A stretch of DNA of 64,000 bases from JAIBJN01 sp963838795 (GTDB taxonomy: Bacteria > Actinomycetota > Thermoleophilia > Gaiellales > Gaiellaceae), in the NCBI GenBank assembly GCA_963838795.1, contig CAWISL010000001.1, positions 310,001-374,000 of the forward strand, read 5' to 3'. Each line of letters starts with the position of its first letter. The first letter of the stretch is position 1. Below the pieces are notes generated by a model. It saw nothing but the letters and a program-made list of their open reading frames with translations, was not told where the DNA came from and did not search any database. Made by a program: the position numbers and the translations under genes. Below, one piece after another: positions 14,881 to 24,419 of this stretch.

Positions 14881-16005
14881 ATGGAGGCGCCCGTGCTACC
14901 GCCTACTGGCGCCTTCCGCGGTCTTTATCGCCGGGCGAGGTTCGTGGGTGGCATTGCGTTCGGCTTTCTCTCGCTGGGCGCATGCCTCCTTGTAGCCCGG
15001 CGTCTGAGCGATGCAAGCTGGCCCCTCGACGGCGCCCACGTCCCCCTCGTCCTCCTCGCCGGAGGCGCCTATCTCGCCAGTTTCGGATTCCGCGCGTTCG
15101 CATGGCACCGGCTGTTCCCGAGCCACGAGCGCCCTGACGGCGCGCGGTGTCTCGCGGCGTGCGGGGCGGCTGCGGCCAGCGGAGTCGTCCTGCCGTTCCG
15201 GCTGGACTACGTCGTCAAGATCTCCACCCTGCGCCGGCTCGGCGGCGTCAGGGTCGGGCTCGAGTCGATCGCCATCTCGATCGTGGCCCTCGGCATGGTG
15301 GACGCAGTGGCGATGCTCCCGCTCGCCGTCTTCGCCCTCGGGACATCGGGGCCGGTCCTCCGCGCGCCGCTGATCGTTGTCGTCATCTTCTGCGTTGGCT
15401 GTCTGACGATACTCGTGCTTGGACAGCGGGTGGCACGGCTCCCTGTCTTCGGGCGCTCCGACCGCCTGCACGCCGTCTACCGGCGGGCTGCAGACACCAC
15501 TCGCCTCACGCGGTCGACGTTCGTCGCCGGTCTCATGCTCCTGGGCTGCTGGACGTCGCGCACCCTGGGAAGCACCCTCCTGCTGAGCGCGCTCGGAGTT
15601 GGGTTCTCGCCGACGCTCGCGCTGGTCGTCCTCTGCATGAGCGCCGCGACGGCTATCCTGCCGATTACGGCCGGGGGAGCCGTCGTCGGCGTAGGGACGA
15701 CGACCGGGGTTCTGTTCGCGCTCGGGGTCACGAAGGGCGCGGCGGTCAATTTCGCGTTGGCCTCCGGACTCCTGCTGACCAGCGCGGCGCTAGCCGCCGC
15801 CGCGCTCGGACTCAGCGGGTCGCTCCTCCTCACGCTCCGCGCGCGCCGGCCGCTCGGCGCCTGGGTCCACTACGGTGAGCGGCACGAAGGCGAGTACCGA
15901 TCGCGCAACCCGCGCTCTCCTTCTCACGCAGGCGCTCAAGGCCCTGACTACTCGTCGACAGCTGGGTCATCAGCCGCAGCGGTCGCTGGGCCGAGCGCGA
16001 CGTGA
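14881..16005 (+). CDS. integral membrane protein, UPF0104/flippase-like
   Basis: Polytopic membrane protein of about 374 residues with roughly eight transmembrane helices. The arrangement (FLSLGACLLVARRLSD, then AWHRLFPSHERPDGARCLAA, then VVLPFRLDYVVKISTLRRLG) resembles the lysylphosphatidylglycerol-synthase transmembrane domain family (UPF0104), which moves lipids across the membrane. The C-terminal 50 residues are low-complexity and polar. ATG 14881 is chosen; GTG 14845 would add 12 residues. No soluble aminoacyl-transfer domain is present, so a flippase-like role is more likely than lipid aminoacylation. This is inference. Confidence 0.65.
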   Translation: MEAPVLPPTGAFRGLYRRARFVGGIAFGFLSLGACLLVARRLSDASWPLDGAHVPLVLLAGGAYLASFGFRAFAWHRLFPSHERPDGARCLAACGAAAASGVVLPFRLDYVVKISTLRRLGGVRVGLESIAISIVALGMVDAVAMLPLAVFALGTSGPVLRAPLIVVVIFCVGCLTILVLGQRVARLPVFGRSDRLHAVYRRAADTTRLTRSTFVAGLMLLGCWTSRTLGSTLLLSALGVGFSPTLALVVLCMSAATAILPITAGGAVVGVGTTTGVLFALGVTKGAAVNFALASGLLLTSAALAAAALGLSGSLLLTLRARRPLGAWVHYGERHEGEYRSRNPRSPSHAGAQGPDYSSTAGSSAAAVAGPSAT

Positions 16006-16111
16006 AGCAGTCTCCGTCCGGCACGCTTCCGCTCGGCCAAGCCGTTTCGAGTGGGGAGTGCGCCTGCTACCCGAACCTGCTTGCGGCCTTCCGCTCCCTG
16101 TCCCCCCACGC

Positions 16112-16408
16112 TCACTCGAAATGCGCAACTGGGCTGACCTTCTCCGCCGTGAATTCGACGACCCCCTCGAAGGCGATTGGGAGCTCGTGGAGAAGGCTGA
16201 GCGCCTCGCCCTCCGTCTCGCAGTCCATGAAGGCAACCAGCCCGGCCGAATTGCCCACCTTGAACATCAAATCGAGCAGGATGCGCTTCTGGACGAGATC
16301 CCAGGCGTCAGGACTGACTCTGTGTTGATCGACCCAGTCGATGAACTCATCTCGGCTGACGCCAGCGGCAAGCGTCCCGTTGATCAGGATCCGCTTCTGG
16401 TTGGGCAT
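16112..16408 (-). CDS. small ferredoxin-fold hypothetical protein
   Basis: A 98-residue protein starting at ATG 16408, seven bases behind AAGGAG. The sequence MPNQKRILINGTLAAGVSRD, then WVDQHRVSPDAWDLVQKRIL and AGLVAFMDCETEGEALSLLH suggests a muconolactone-isomerase-like or ABM-like dimeric barrel. No catalytic assignment is possible. It lies alone between two plus-strand genes. Confidence 0.6.
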   Translation of the reverse strand: MPNQKRILINGTLAAGVSRDEFIDWVDQHRVSPDAWDLVQKRILLDLMFKVGNSAGLVAFMDCETEGEALSLLHELPIAFEGVVEFTAEKVSPVAHFE

Positions 16409-16757
16409 CGATCGCTCCTTGCCTCGCGGTGGTGGCGGACGCCAGGCGACGTTACCAGCGATCGAAGCACGCGGATTGAGGATGCGCTTGAGGGCCACAA
16501 CTTCGTTACCAGCTGGTCACAAGAGAGTGTCAGGCCCCCTCGAGTGGGTCCACTCGCTCTGTCGTATCTGTCCTGTAGCGAGAGCCTGAATGGAGGTGAG
16601 ACAGGGTGAGAGTTCACGAGGTTGTCAAGCGACTCGTCCCAGCCCCTCAGCGTGTGTGCTCCTGCTCGAAACGAGGAGGGGCTGCATCCGTGAGAACGTA
16701 GAAAACGGCGTGTAGAGTCGAGCCAAAAGCCGAGCGGAGAAAGGAGGTCGGAAGCGA
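16409..16757. other. intergenic region upstream of the 447-residue gene
   Basis: About 350 bp. It contains the divergent promoter region for the minus-strand small protein and the plus-strand gene at 16758, whose RBS AAAGGAGG lies at about 16740. No RNA gene or repeat was seen. Confidence 0.5.
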
Positions 16758-18101
16758 ATGGCGACGACAACCACGGCGCGTCCGACCGTCCGCCCGGAGG
16801 CGCTGGAGGCGGCATCCTCGTTCCCTGCGCTCGAGGCGATCTTCACGCGCCGCGCTCGCCGCTTCGCCCTGGGTGCCGAGCTCACCGGGCCCCTCGCGTA
16901 CCGCTCCGACAAGAAGCCGGTCCCCCTTGCCTTCGAGGAAGAGGCGATTCTCGTCGCGGCCGCCACGGGCGTCACCGGCGTCGTCCGTGAGGAGTGGCCG
17001 TTTCGAACCGAGGACGGCCAGACCACGGGCGCCGACAAGCTCGCGTCCTTCACCGGCCGCAGCTTCCCAAGCCCGCTCGCCATCCACGGCACCGAGCTCT
17101 TCTGGACGAACGACGACGGCGTCTTCGTGCTTCCGCAGCGAGACGTGAAGCCCGAGCGGTACCTCGAGCTCCAGACGCACGAGGAGCGACACGAGCTCTA
17201 CCGCAGTGCGGTCAAGCTCCAGGAAGGGCGTCTCGAGATCCCGCGCCGCCGGCCGAATCTCTTCAAGTTCAACGAGTGGCTGGTGAACACCGAGGGCGCG
17301 ACCGTCTTCATCCCGGTCTCCGACGTGACGCGCCAGTGCATCTCGGCCATGCTCCTCTACTTCGACCGCCCGCACGGCTACTACGTCGTCGACAAGCAGC
17401 TCGGCAACGATCCCTTGCGCCCGTTCGTGGAGTCGGGCCTGCTCGCCCCGGCGCACCATGTCGACCTCTGGGACTTCGAGCGCTGGCAGATGGTCGACAT
17501 GAACGGCGTCGAGGAAGGCCTCATGATCCAGAACCTCATGATCGCGACGCAGGCGCTCGGGATCGGCGGGCACCCCTTCTCGGGCGGCAAGGGCCGGGTC
17601 ACGATGGGCGGCGAGAAGCACTGGCACGGGATCGGCGGCGAAGGCCCATGCGGCTCGCTGGGATTCACCTTTCACCAGGTTCCCGACGACGCGCCCGTCG
17701 GCGCCGGTGAAGAGATTCCCGTCGGGCTCGAGGGGATCTTCGAAGGCGCCTGCCCGCCCTTCCACCCGGACATGGACGCCGCGGTCGACTACGTCCTCGG
17801 CCTCCGCTGGGGGCCGACCGGGATCTTCTCGGCGCCCGAGGCGCAGCAGCATCCGTGGCGGTCGCCGGAGATCGCACGCGCGGTGCCGCGCCCGTCCGAG
17901 CAGGCGATCGAGGCGACCAAGACGCTCTGCCGCTACATCTGGGACACCTACGGGCGCTTCCCAGCGACGGTCGACCCGTTCCTCATGAGCGTCTGGTACC
18001 AAGCCGCGCACCTCGACGTCGACTTCTACGACCGCTACTACCCGGTGGATGCGTTGCCGCCGCACGTCCGCTCGCATATGCGCGACTGGCACGGCCTTTA
18101 G
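16758..18101 (+). CDS. conserved hypothetical protein (447 residues)
   Basis: ATG 16758 has a strong RBS (AAAGGAGG). The N-terminal half includes IFTRRARRFALGAELTG, then PLAFEEEAILVAAATGVTGV, a pattern that reminds me of the nitroreductase fold's FMN-binding start, though this is weak. Later segments are rich in aromatic residues and His (GEKHWHGIGGEGPCGSLG, YDRYYPVDALPPHVRSHM). No signal peptide. The MetX-like gene begins eight bases later, so the two form an operon. Substrate and activity are unknown. Confidence 0.75.
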   Translation: MATTTTARPTVRPEALEAASSFPALEAIFTRRARRFALGAELTGPLAYRSDKKPVPLAFEEEAILVAAATGVTGVVREEWPFRTEDGQTTGADKLASFTGRSFPSPLAIHGTELFWTNDDGVFVLPQRDVKPERYLELQTHEERHELYRSAVKLQEGRLEIPRRRPNLFKFNEWLVNTEGATVFIPVSDVTRQCISAMLLYFDRPHGYYVVDKQLGNDPLRPFVESGLLAPAHHVDLWDFERWQMVDMNGVEEGLMIQNLMIATQALGIGGHPFSGGKGRVTMGGEKHWHGIGGEGPCGSLGFTFHQVPDDAPVGAGEEIPVGLEGIFEGACPPFHPDMDAAVDYVLGLRWGPTGIFSAPEAQQHPWRSPEIARAVPRPSEQAIEATKTLCRYIWDTYGRFPATVDPFLMSVWYQAAHLDVDFYDRYYPVDALPPHVRSHMRDWHGL

Positions 18102-18109
18102 GGCGAGCC

Positions 18110-19087
18110 GTGCCCGAAGACCACGTTCTCGCGCTGGGGGATCTCCGCCTCGAGCTCGGCGGCACGCTCACGGGCGCCCGCCTGGCGTACAGGACGCACG
18201 GAACGCTGTCGCCGGCACGGAACAACGCGGTCCTGTTTCCGCACATGTATTCAGGGACCCAGGCCTCGCTGGATTCCTGGATCGGCCCGGGAAAGGCGCT
18301 CGACCCCGACCGCTGGTTCGTGGTCTGCCCGGGGCAGCTCGGCAACGGCAGCTCGACCTCGCCGAGTACGACGCACGGCCCGTTCCCGGACCTGACGATC
18401 GGGGACGACGTCGCGGCGCAGCACAGGCTCGTCACGGAGGAGCTCGGGATCGAGAGGGGCGCGCTCGCGCTCGGCTTCTCGATGGGCGCCCAGCAAGCAT
18501 ACGAGTGGGCCGTACGATTCCCCGGGGTGGTGGAGAGGCTCGCGGTGTTCGCGGGTCTCGCGAGACCGACCCCTGGAAACGGCCTCCTCGTCGCCGCCTC
18601 GGAGGAGGCGCTCCGCACCGGTGGTACCGGCCAGCACGCCCGCTTTTGGGCGGCGACGGGCCTTTCCGCAGAGCTCTACCGGCGGGAGGCGTGGCGCGAC
18701 GTCGGTTACGTCTCCGTCGAAGACATGGTTCGGCGCCTCTTCGAGGACGACTACGCGACCCGCGACCCCGCCGACCTCCTCTGCCAGCTCGGCAAGTGGC
18801 GCCGCGCCGACGTCACGCGCCAGACGGGCGCCAGCCTTCCCGAGGCGCTCGGCCGGATCACGGCCCGGACCGTTGTCGCGCCGTTCTCGCATGATGCCTG
18901 GTTCCCTGTCGCCGACTGCGAGGCCGAGCAACGGCTGATCGCCGGGAGCCAGCTCCGGGTCGTCGAGAGCGTCTGGGGACACTACGCCTGGGGGATCGGG
19001 CCGAGCGAGACGGCCCAGATCGAGCGTGTGGTCGCCGAGCTCCTGGCTACAGGACCTCGCGGTAGCGGTCGCGCTCCCAATCAGTGA
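18110..19087 (+). CDS. homoserine O-acyltransferase-like alpha/beta hydrolase (MetX family)
   Basis: An alpha/beta hydrolase of 325 residues in the MetX-like group. The nucleophile elbow is GFSMGAQQAYEWA, the acid lies in SHDAWFPVADCEAEQRL and the His in WGHYAWG. The N-terminal LAYRTHGTLSPARNNAVLFPH is typical of homoserine acyltransferase homologues. It is somewhat short for true MetX, so it may act on another acyl substrate. GTG 18110 gives the natural N-terminus. It follows the 447-residue gene by eight bases and overlaps the convergent glutamine-synthetase-like gene by 41 bp. Confidence 0.8.
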   Translation: MPEDHVLALGDLRLELGGTLTGARLAYRTHGTLSPARNNAVLFPHMYSGTQASLDSWIGPGKALDPDRWFVVCPGQLGNGSSTSPSTTHGPFPDLTIGDDVAAQHRLVTEELGIERGALALGFSMGAQQAYEWAVRFPGVVERLAVFAGLARPTPGNGLLVAASEEALRTGGTGQHARFWAATGLSAELYRREAWRDVGYVSVEDMVRRLFEDDYATRDPADLLCQLGKWRRADVTRQTGASLPEALGRITARTVVAPFSHDAWFPVADCEAEQRLIAGSQLRVVESVWGHYAWGIGPSETAQIERVVAELLATGPRGSGRAPNQ

Positions 19088-20393
19088 CGTGCCGGGCGAA
19101 GAGCTCGAGCTCGTGGCGCAGCATCGTCAGGTAGACGTCGACGAACGTCTCGCCGTAGACCCGGCGAGCGAACTCGCTCGCCTCGAACTCGGCGACGGCG
19201 TCCGCGAGGCTCGTTGGAACGCGGCGGAGCGACTCGTCGACGTGCGGGTCGCCGGTCACGATCGGTGGCAGCTCGAGCTCCTGGTCGAGGCCGTCGGCGC
19301 CCGCTGCGAGGCAGCCGGCTAGAACGAGGTATGGATTCGCATCGGCGGATGCCCAGCGCGCCTCCAGGCGCGTCGCCTCGCCGTGGTCGACAGCGGAGCG
19401 GACCGCCACGAGCCGGTTGTCGAGGCCCCAGCACACCTGTGTCGGCGCGAACGAGTAGTCCTCGATGCGCTTGTAGGCGTTGACCGTCGGGCAGCTGATC
19501 GCCTGCAGCTCGACCTGGTGGGCGAGGAGGCCGGTCAGATACCGGCGCATCAGAAGCGACCGGAGGGGAGGCTCGTCGTCGACGATCGCGAACGCGTTCC
19601 GGCCGTCAGAGCCGAGCAGGCTCTGGTTGACGTGAAGGCCGTTTCCGGCCTCCGTGGCGAACGGCTTCGGCATGAACGTGGCCCGGAGCCCGTGCGACAG
19701 GGCCGTCCGCTTGACGACGTACTTGAACACCATGGTCGCATCGCCCATCTCGACGGCGCCGCCGTAGCCGAGGTTCACCTCGACCTGCGCTGGGCCGTAC
19801 TCGACGTTGCAGCCCTCGATGGGGATGCCGGAGGCCTGGAGGACGCGGCGGATGTCGCCGACCACGGGCTCGACGTCTGCCCCCTTGGTGATCGAGTAGC
19901 AGTGCGCGCCGCTGTAGAGCGGCTCCCAGTCGGGCGTGCAGAGGTGAAACTCGAGCTCCGTGCCCGCGAGCGGCTCGTACCCGGCCTTTCGCAGGCGCTC
20001 GACGGCGCGACGAAGGATGAGGCGTCCGTCGAGCGGGATGGGCTCGTGGGTGGTCGGTTCGACCGTGTCGCAGATGCAGTAGGCGGTTCCCTCGTTCCAG
20101 CCGGCCAGGCGAAGCGTCGAGAGGTCGGGCACGACGTGCAGGTCCGGGTAGCCGGTTGCGTCGTCCACGTACGAGGTCGGGAAGATGGCGCCGTGCATGT
20201 CCCACGTGAAGACGACGTTCGCCATCGCGAAGCCGAACTCGGCCGCCACCTTGAGGAAGTGGCTCGTCGGCAGGCGCTTGCCACGGGGGATGCCCCACGT
20301 GTCGGCGAACATGCACTCGACCGTGTGGACGTCGTTACGCTCGAGCAGCTCTCGGGCTGCCTCGACGCTCGTCTCGGCTTCCGCCAGGGCCAT
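19047..20393 (-). CDS. glutamine synthetase-family protein (glutamyl-amine ligase type)
   Basis: A 448-residue ATP-dependent ligase of the glutamine synthetase superfamily. Recognisable blocks are the N-terminal beta-grasp with FADTWGIPRGKRLP, the Glu metal ligands in LAGTELEFHL and VEYGPAQVEVNLGYG, the MPKPFATEAGNGLHVNQSL block and a C-terminal EARWASADANPYL. The sequence fits the GlnA3/PuuA-like branch that joins glutamate to amines or polyamines better than true GlnA; the Tyr adenylylation site is not apparent. ATG 20393 follows a GGGGAGTG RBS. The substrate is unknown. Confidence 0.88.
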   Translation of the reverse strand: MALAEAETSVEAARELLERNDVHTVECMFADTWGIPRGKRLPTSHFLKVAAEFGFAMANVVFTWDMHGAIFPTSYVDDATGYPDLHVVPDLSTLRLAGWNEGTAYCICDTVEPTTHEPIPLDGRLILRRAVERLRKAGYEPLAGTELEFHLCTPDWEPLYSGAHCYSITKGADVEPVVGDIRRVLQASGIPIEGCNVEYGPAQVEVNLGYGGAVEMGDATMVFKYVVKRTALSHGLRATFMPKPFATEAGNGLHVNQSLLGSDGRNAFAIVDDEPPLRSLLMRRYLTGLLAHQVELQAISCPTVNAYKRIEDYSFAPTQVCWGLDNRLVAVRSAVDHGEATRLEARWASADANPYLVLAGCLAAGADGLDQELELPPIVTGDPHVDESLRRVPTSLADAVAEFEASEFARRVYGETFVDVYLTMLRHELELFARHVTDWERDRYREVL

Positions 20394-20541
20394 TCACTCC
20401 CCTTTCTGAACGGGCGGGAGGGCTATCCTACCGCCCGCCTTGTGGCCGGAGGCGACGGTGCGGGTGAGCCCGGTGGTCAGCCGATAGGCTCACCTGTCGG
20501 GGCAAGATGGGGGCCAGTTCGTCCCGACCACGGAGGTCGTC

Positions 20542-21495
20542 GTGCGCGCAGTCGTTCTTCGCTCTTTCCACGATCCGCTCGAGCTCGAGGAGCGCCCCGA
20601 CCCGGAGGCCCGCGGGGACGACCAGGCGGTCGTCCGCATCCTCGGCTCGGGTGTCTGCCACTCCGACCTGCATGTGGCCGAGGGCTACTTCGACTCGCCC
20701 CTCCCGCTCGTGCTCGGCCACGAGATTGCGGGCGAGGTCGATGGGATTGGCAACGTCCTCGTCTACTCGCCCTGGGGCTGTGGCGACTGCCGCTTCTGCC
20801 GTAAGTCAGAGGAGATGATCTGCCCGGACGCGAAGGAGGCTGGGATGTTCCAGGACGGCGGGTACGCAGAGTACGTCCTGGTTCCGTCCCGCCGCTATCT
20901 CTATCCGATCGGCGACCTCGATCCGGTCGAGGCGGCGCCCCTCGGCTGCGGCGGTCTGACCCCGTACCGCGCGGTGAAACACGCGGGCCGCTGGCTGGGG
21001 CCCGGCTCGCGCGCACTCGTGCTGGGAGCTGGTGGCTTGGGTCAGTTCGGGATTCAGTACCTCCGGCTCATGACAGACGCGGTCGTCCACGCCGGCGACC
21101 CCTCCGAGCAAAAGCGCGAGCGGGCGCTCGAGCTCGGCGCCGAGGAGGCGGGCGAGCCGGTGGAGCTCGAGGGGCCGTACGAGGCCGTCCTCGACTTTGT
21201 CGGGTCCGACGATTCGCTGTTGCACGCCGCCCGGCTCGTCGACCGCCAGGGGGTGGCGATCGTGATCGGCCTCTTCGGCGGAGGCATCCGGTTCGGGCTC
21301 GGCGCGGTCCCGCACGAGGCGCACTTCCTCTCCAGCATCTGGGGATCCCGGGACGAGCTCGCCGAGCTAATCGAGCTCGCGCAGCGCGAGCGCCTCGAGT
21401 ACACGATTGACACGCTGCCGCTCGAGCGGGCGCAGGAGGCGCACGACCTCGTCCGGAGAGGCGAGGCGCGAGGTCGAATCGTGCTTGTCCCGTAG
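20542..21495 (+). CDS. zinc-dependent alcohol dehydrogenase
   Basis: Medium-chain dehydrogenase/reductase of 317 residues. Catalytic zinc ligands are in GVCHSDLH and LGHEIAGEV; the structural zinc lobe is GCGDCRFCRKSEEMIC; the NAD(P) site is LVLGAGGLGQFGIQYLR. The protein is slightly shorter than average for the family (about 340). GTG 20542 lies behind GGAGG. It is divergent from the glutamine-synthetase-like gene and followed by a P450 90 bp downstream in the same direction, so the two may share a substrate pathway. Confidence 0.9.
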   Translation: MRAVVLRSFHDPLELEERPDPEARGDDQAVVRILGSGVCHSDLHVAEGYFDSPLPLVLGHEIAGEVDGIGNVLVYSPWGCGDCRFCRKSEEMICPDAKEAGMFQDGGYAEYVLVPSRRYLYPIGDLDPVEAAPLGCGGLTPYRAVKHAGRWLGPGSRALVLGAGGLGQFGIQYLRLMTDAVVHAGDPSEQKRERALELGAEEAGEPVELEGPYEAVLDFVGSDDSLLHAARLVDRQGVAIVIGLFGGGIRFGLGAVPHEAHFLSSIWGSRDELAELIELAQRERLEYTIDTLPLERAQEAHDLVRRGEARGRIVLVP

Positions 21496-21585
21496 AGACA
21501 ATCGACGGCGGTATCTAGTATCGCGTTGGCCGAAGTCGCGTTGCTTATGTGAGGCCGAGAGCAAACCGAAGGCGAAAGGCGGACG

Positions 21586-22848
21586 ATGACACTCGTTCAG
21601 GACGACCTCGCCGAGGTCGACGTCGCGAGTCCCAGCGTCTACGCGGAGGGCGTACCGCACGAGACGCTCGGAGCCCTGCGCGAGCACGACCCGGTGCACT
21701 GGCACCCGTTCGCCGGGACCCGCGGCGGGTTCTGGCTCCTCAGCACGCACGCAGACGTCGTCGCGGTAGGAAGGGATCCGCAGGCGTTCTCGTCGCAACT
21801 CGGTCACATCGCGCTCGAGGACCGGGAGCCCGACGCGCTAGCGGCGCGGCAGTCGCTGATCGAGACGGACCCGCCCGAGCATGGGCGCCTGCGCAAGCTC
21901 GTGACCTACGCGTTCACGCGCAGCAAGGTGCAGGAGTACGAGGCGTACACGAGAAAGATCGCGCAGGAGCTCCTCGACCGGGCGATCGCGCAGGACGAGT
22001 TCGACTTCGTCACGGAGATCTCCGAGCCCCTGCCGATCAGCGTCCTCATCTCGGTCCTCGGGCTTCCCGAAGAGGACGCCCCGATGCTCATCGAGCTGAC
22101 GAGCGAGATGGCCTTGGCGACCGATCCGGACTACCGCCCGGACCCGGAGAAGTACCCGACCGACGTCGATCCGCGGCTCCTGCCATTCGGCACGCCAGCC
22201 GCCTGGCACGTCTTCGAGTACGGGCGAAAGATCGGACAGAAGCGGCGGGAGCATCCGACCGATGACCTGGTGTCGCGCCTGGTCCATGCGGAGGTGGACG
22301 GTGAGCGTCTGACCGACACCGAGTACCGCAACTTCTTCCAGCTCTTCATCTTCGCCGGCAACGAGACGACACGGACCGGCATCTCCCAGGGCTGCCTCGC
22401 CCTCATGGAGCACCCGGACGAGTTCGACCGACTCGCCGCCGATCCGTCCCTCATGCCGACGGCCGTGGACGAGATCTTGCGCTACGGGACGCCGCTCATC
22501 TACTTCCGTCGCACGGCGACCCGCGACACCGAGATCCGCGGCGTCCCGATCCAGGCAGGCGACCGCGTCGCGCTCTGGTACGTCTCGGCGAACTTCGACG
22601 AGGCGGTGTTCCCCGACCCGTATCGCTTCGACGTGGGCCGCCATCCAAACCCGCACGTGACGTTCGGTCGCGGCGGGCCACACTTCTGTCTCGGCTCGTT
22701 CCTCGCGAGCCTCGAGATCCGGATTCTCCTCGAGGAGATCCTGGCACGGAACGTCCGCTTCGAGCTGACCGGGCCGCCGGTCCGGCTCAGCTCGAACTTC
22801 GTCAACGGCTTCAAGTCGTTGCCCGTGCGCGTTGTCGACGTGCGTTGA
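21586..22848 (+). CDS. cytochrome P450
   Basis: Haem monooxygenase of 420 residues. The I-helix oxygen-binding motif is FAGNETTRTG, the ExxR motif lies in VDEILRYGTP, and the haem Cys loop is FGRGGPHFCLGSFLA. It is soluble, with no membrane anchor, as usual for bacterial P450s. Substrate cannot be assigned; the YFRRTATRDTEIRG segment resembles CYP124/125/142-like and other actinobacterial classes. No ferredoxin gene is adjacent. ATG 21586 has a weak RBS (AAAGGCGG). Confidence 0.93.
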   Translation: MTLVQDDLAEVDVASPSVYAEGVPHETLGALREHDPVHWHPFAGTRGGFWLLSTHADVVAVGRDPQAFSSQLGHIALEDREPDALAARQSLIETDPPEHGRLRKLVTYAFTRSKVQEYEAYTRKIAQELLDRAIAQDEFDFVTEISEPLPISVLISVLGLPEEDAPMLIELTSEMALATDPDYRPDPEKYPTDVDPRLLPFGTPAAWHVFEYGRKIGQKRREHPTDDLVSRLVHAEVDGERLTDTEYRNFFQLFIFAGNETTRTGISQGCLALMEHPDEFDRLAADPSLMPTAVDEILRYGTPLIYFRRTATRDTEIRGVPIQAGDRVALWYVSANFDEAVFPDPYRFDVGRHPNPHVTFGRGGPHFCLGSFLASLEIRILLEEILARNVRFELTGPPVRLSSNFVNGFKSLPVRVVDVR

Positions 22849-23100
22849 AAGGGGCGCCCTGGCAACCGTCGAAGCTCCTGCGACCACCCGCGAGCTTCCT
22901 CGCCGGAGAATGGATTAACACCGGCAACCATTCGGATTTGCAGGGCTTTTGCATCCGGTTCGCCAGTCACGCGCAGCGGCGGGCGACGCGTCGCGGACTC
23001 GCGACCTCCGCTCCCCGAAGGAGCCGGTTAGCCTCCAGCTCTGGACTTGGGGTTGGTCTTCGACGAGATCATCCGTAACCACTTACCGTGGGAGGAGATC
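22849..23100. other. intergenic region, no gene seen
   Basis: About 250 bp between the P450 and the M23-fold gene. I see no reliable ORF, RNA gene or terminator. The last bases carry the RBS GTGGGAGGAG of the next gene. Confidence 0.5.
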
Positions 23101-23934
23101 ATGCCGCTCGTTCCGGTCACCCACCAGTCCTGGTTGTTCAGCCCGCCGCTGGAGCTGCCCCTGCAGCCGCGCCTCGAAAACGGGCGTTTCGACTCTTTGC
23201 GGCGCCGACCGGTCGCCGGCGTGCTGGAGTGCAACACCACTCAGATCATCCTCGCCGACGATCCTGCGAACCCAACAGACCGCGACGTCCCTTTCTTCAA
23301 CCGCCTGCACCAAGCCGTCGACCTCGCCTCCGAAGCAGGGAACTGCGTCTACGCCGCCTACAGCGGGCGCATCGTGAAGGTCGAGGTCCAACCGGGCGGC
23401 GAGACGGCAAACGTCAGCATCGACCATCACCCCCGGGGACTCGGCTTCGTCACCAACTACAACCACATCACCGAGGTTCAGGTCGCCGAGGGTGATTTCG
23501 TGGGCGCCGGCGAGCCGTTCGCCCAGGTCTCGGGCGCGCCGGACGACCCGACTCTGCATTTCGAGCTCTGGGCGGTCATCGATCGCAAGGATCCTGGCGA
23601 TGACCCTCCGGGCGACAGCGACATGGTGCCGATCGACCCGACTCGGGCGCTCTACGCGTGGGAGCGCCGGCTCGTCGCCGACGAGCCGCTCCCCGGCCCG
23701 CAGACCCCGCTCGCCGTCGGGGTGACGCGCCTCAACACGATTCACTTCTTCTTCGCGCGGTTCGAGGCGGAGATCACGTTGCATGTGCCCATGTACGAGC
23801 CGATGACCGAGGACGAGTGGCTCATCGTCGAGTTGCTCCGCGAGGCGCGTCGTCGCGGCGACGCCCTCGAGCTGTCCTTCCGCCATTCGTCGTTCTGGGG
23901 AGTCGACGTGGCAACGCAGGCCGAGCTGGCGTAG
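23101..23934 (+). CDS. LytM-fold (peptidase M23-like) protein
   Basis: A 277-residue protein starting at ATG 23101 behind GGGAGGAG. The middle (about residues 85-165) has the lysostaphin/LytM fold: VYAAYSGRIVKVEVQPGG, then VTNYNHITEVQVAEGDFVGA and a final TLHFELWA, matching the HxH motif. An HxxxD zinc ligand is not obvious in the first part (SIDHHPRGLGF), so catalysis is uncertain. There is no signal peptide, unusual for a cell-wall hydrolase. It may be a degenerate, non-peptidase carrier of the fold. Confidence 0.7.
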   Translation: MPLVPVTHQSWLFSPPLELPLQPRLENGRFDSLRRRPVAGVLECNTTQIILADDPANPTDRDVPFFNRLHQAVDLASEAGNCVYAAYSGRIVKVEVQPGGETANVSIDHHPRGLGFVTNYNHITEVQVAEGDFVGAGEPFAQVSGAPDDPTLHFELWAVIDRKDPGDDPPGDSDMVPIDPTRALYAWERRLVADEPLPGPQTPLAVGVTRLNTIHFFFARFEAEITLHVPMYEPMTEDEWLIVELLREARRRGDALELSFRHSSFWGVDVATQAELA

Positions 23935-24021
23935 GCCCGCATGTCGCCGATGGCTCGCGTCCATGGGCGATCACGGTTAGGCGGCGTCCAGGCCCAAACC
24001 CGTTATGGCTGAGAGAAGAGG

Positions 24022-24110
24022 CGGAGGGGGAGGGATTCGAACCCTCGATCCGCCTAACGACGGATAACGGTTTTCGAGACCGCCGCATTCGTCCGCTCTG
24101 CCACCCCTCC
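24022..24110 (-). tRNA. tRNA-Ser (anticodon CGA)
   Basis: 89 nt, acceptor GGAGGGG paired with CCCCTCC, discriminator G. The anticodon loop CTCGAAA lies in a GCGGT/ACCGT stem and reads CGA. The long variable arm and the GGTTCGAATCC T-loop confirm a class II serine tRNA. CCA is not encoded. Confidence 0.95.
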
Positions 24111-24138
24111 GACGGTCTGGTGCGAGCGCTGTGCGGAG

Positions 24139-24229
24139 CGGAGAAGGAGGGATTCGAACCCTCGAGGGAGGTAATCACCCCCCTAACGCCTTAGCAGGGC
24201 GCCGCCTTCAGCCACTCGGCCACTTCTCC
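24139..24229 (-). tRNA. tRNA-Ser (anticodon GCT)
   Basis: 91 nt, acceptor GGAGAAG with CTTCTCC, discriminator G. The anticodon loop CTGCTAA is closed by GCGCC/GGCGT and reads GCT, decoding AGC and AGU. Long variable arm present. It lies 28 bp upstream of tRNA-Ser(CGA), so both are probably one transcript. Confidence 0.95.
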
Positions 24230-24419
24230 GTGCCGGGCAATGGTACCAGTGTCCTCTTGTTGGCCCTAGACGCGACGAAGCCCGCCTCGGTGGGTTAGGA
24301 GCCGCACGACCGAAACGGGCATTCGCCAGACGCCGGGGGATATGTGAGGGGAGCCGGCACCAGGCATCATGCAGGGAGCCCGCTGTCATGCCGTCCCCTT
24401 GAAGGGGGATTCGCGGCGT

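Noticed and set aside
22920..23040. Possible tRNA-like or attachment-site remnant between the P450 and the M23-fold gene
   Set aside because: No cloverleaf could be drawn and no matching direct repeat was found in the window.
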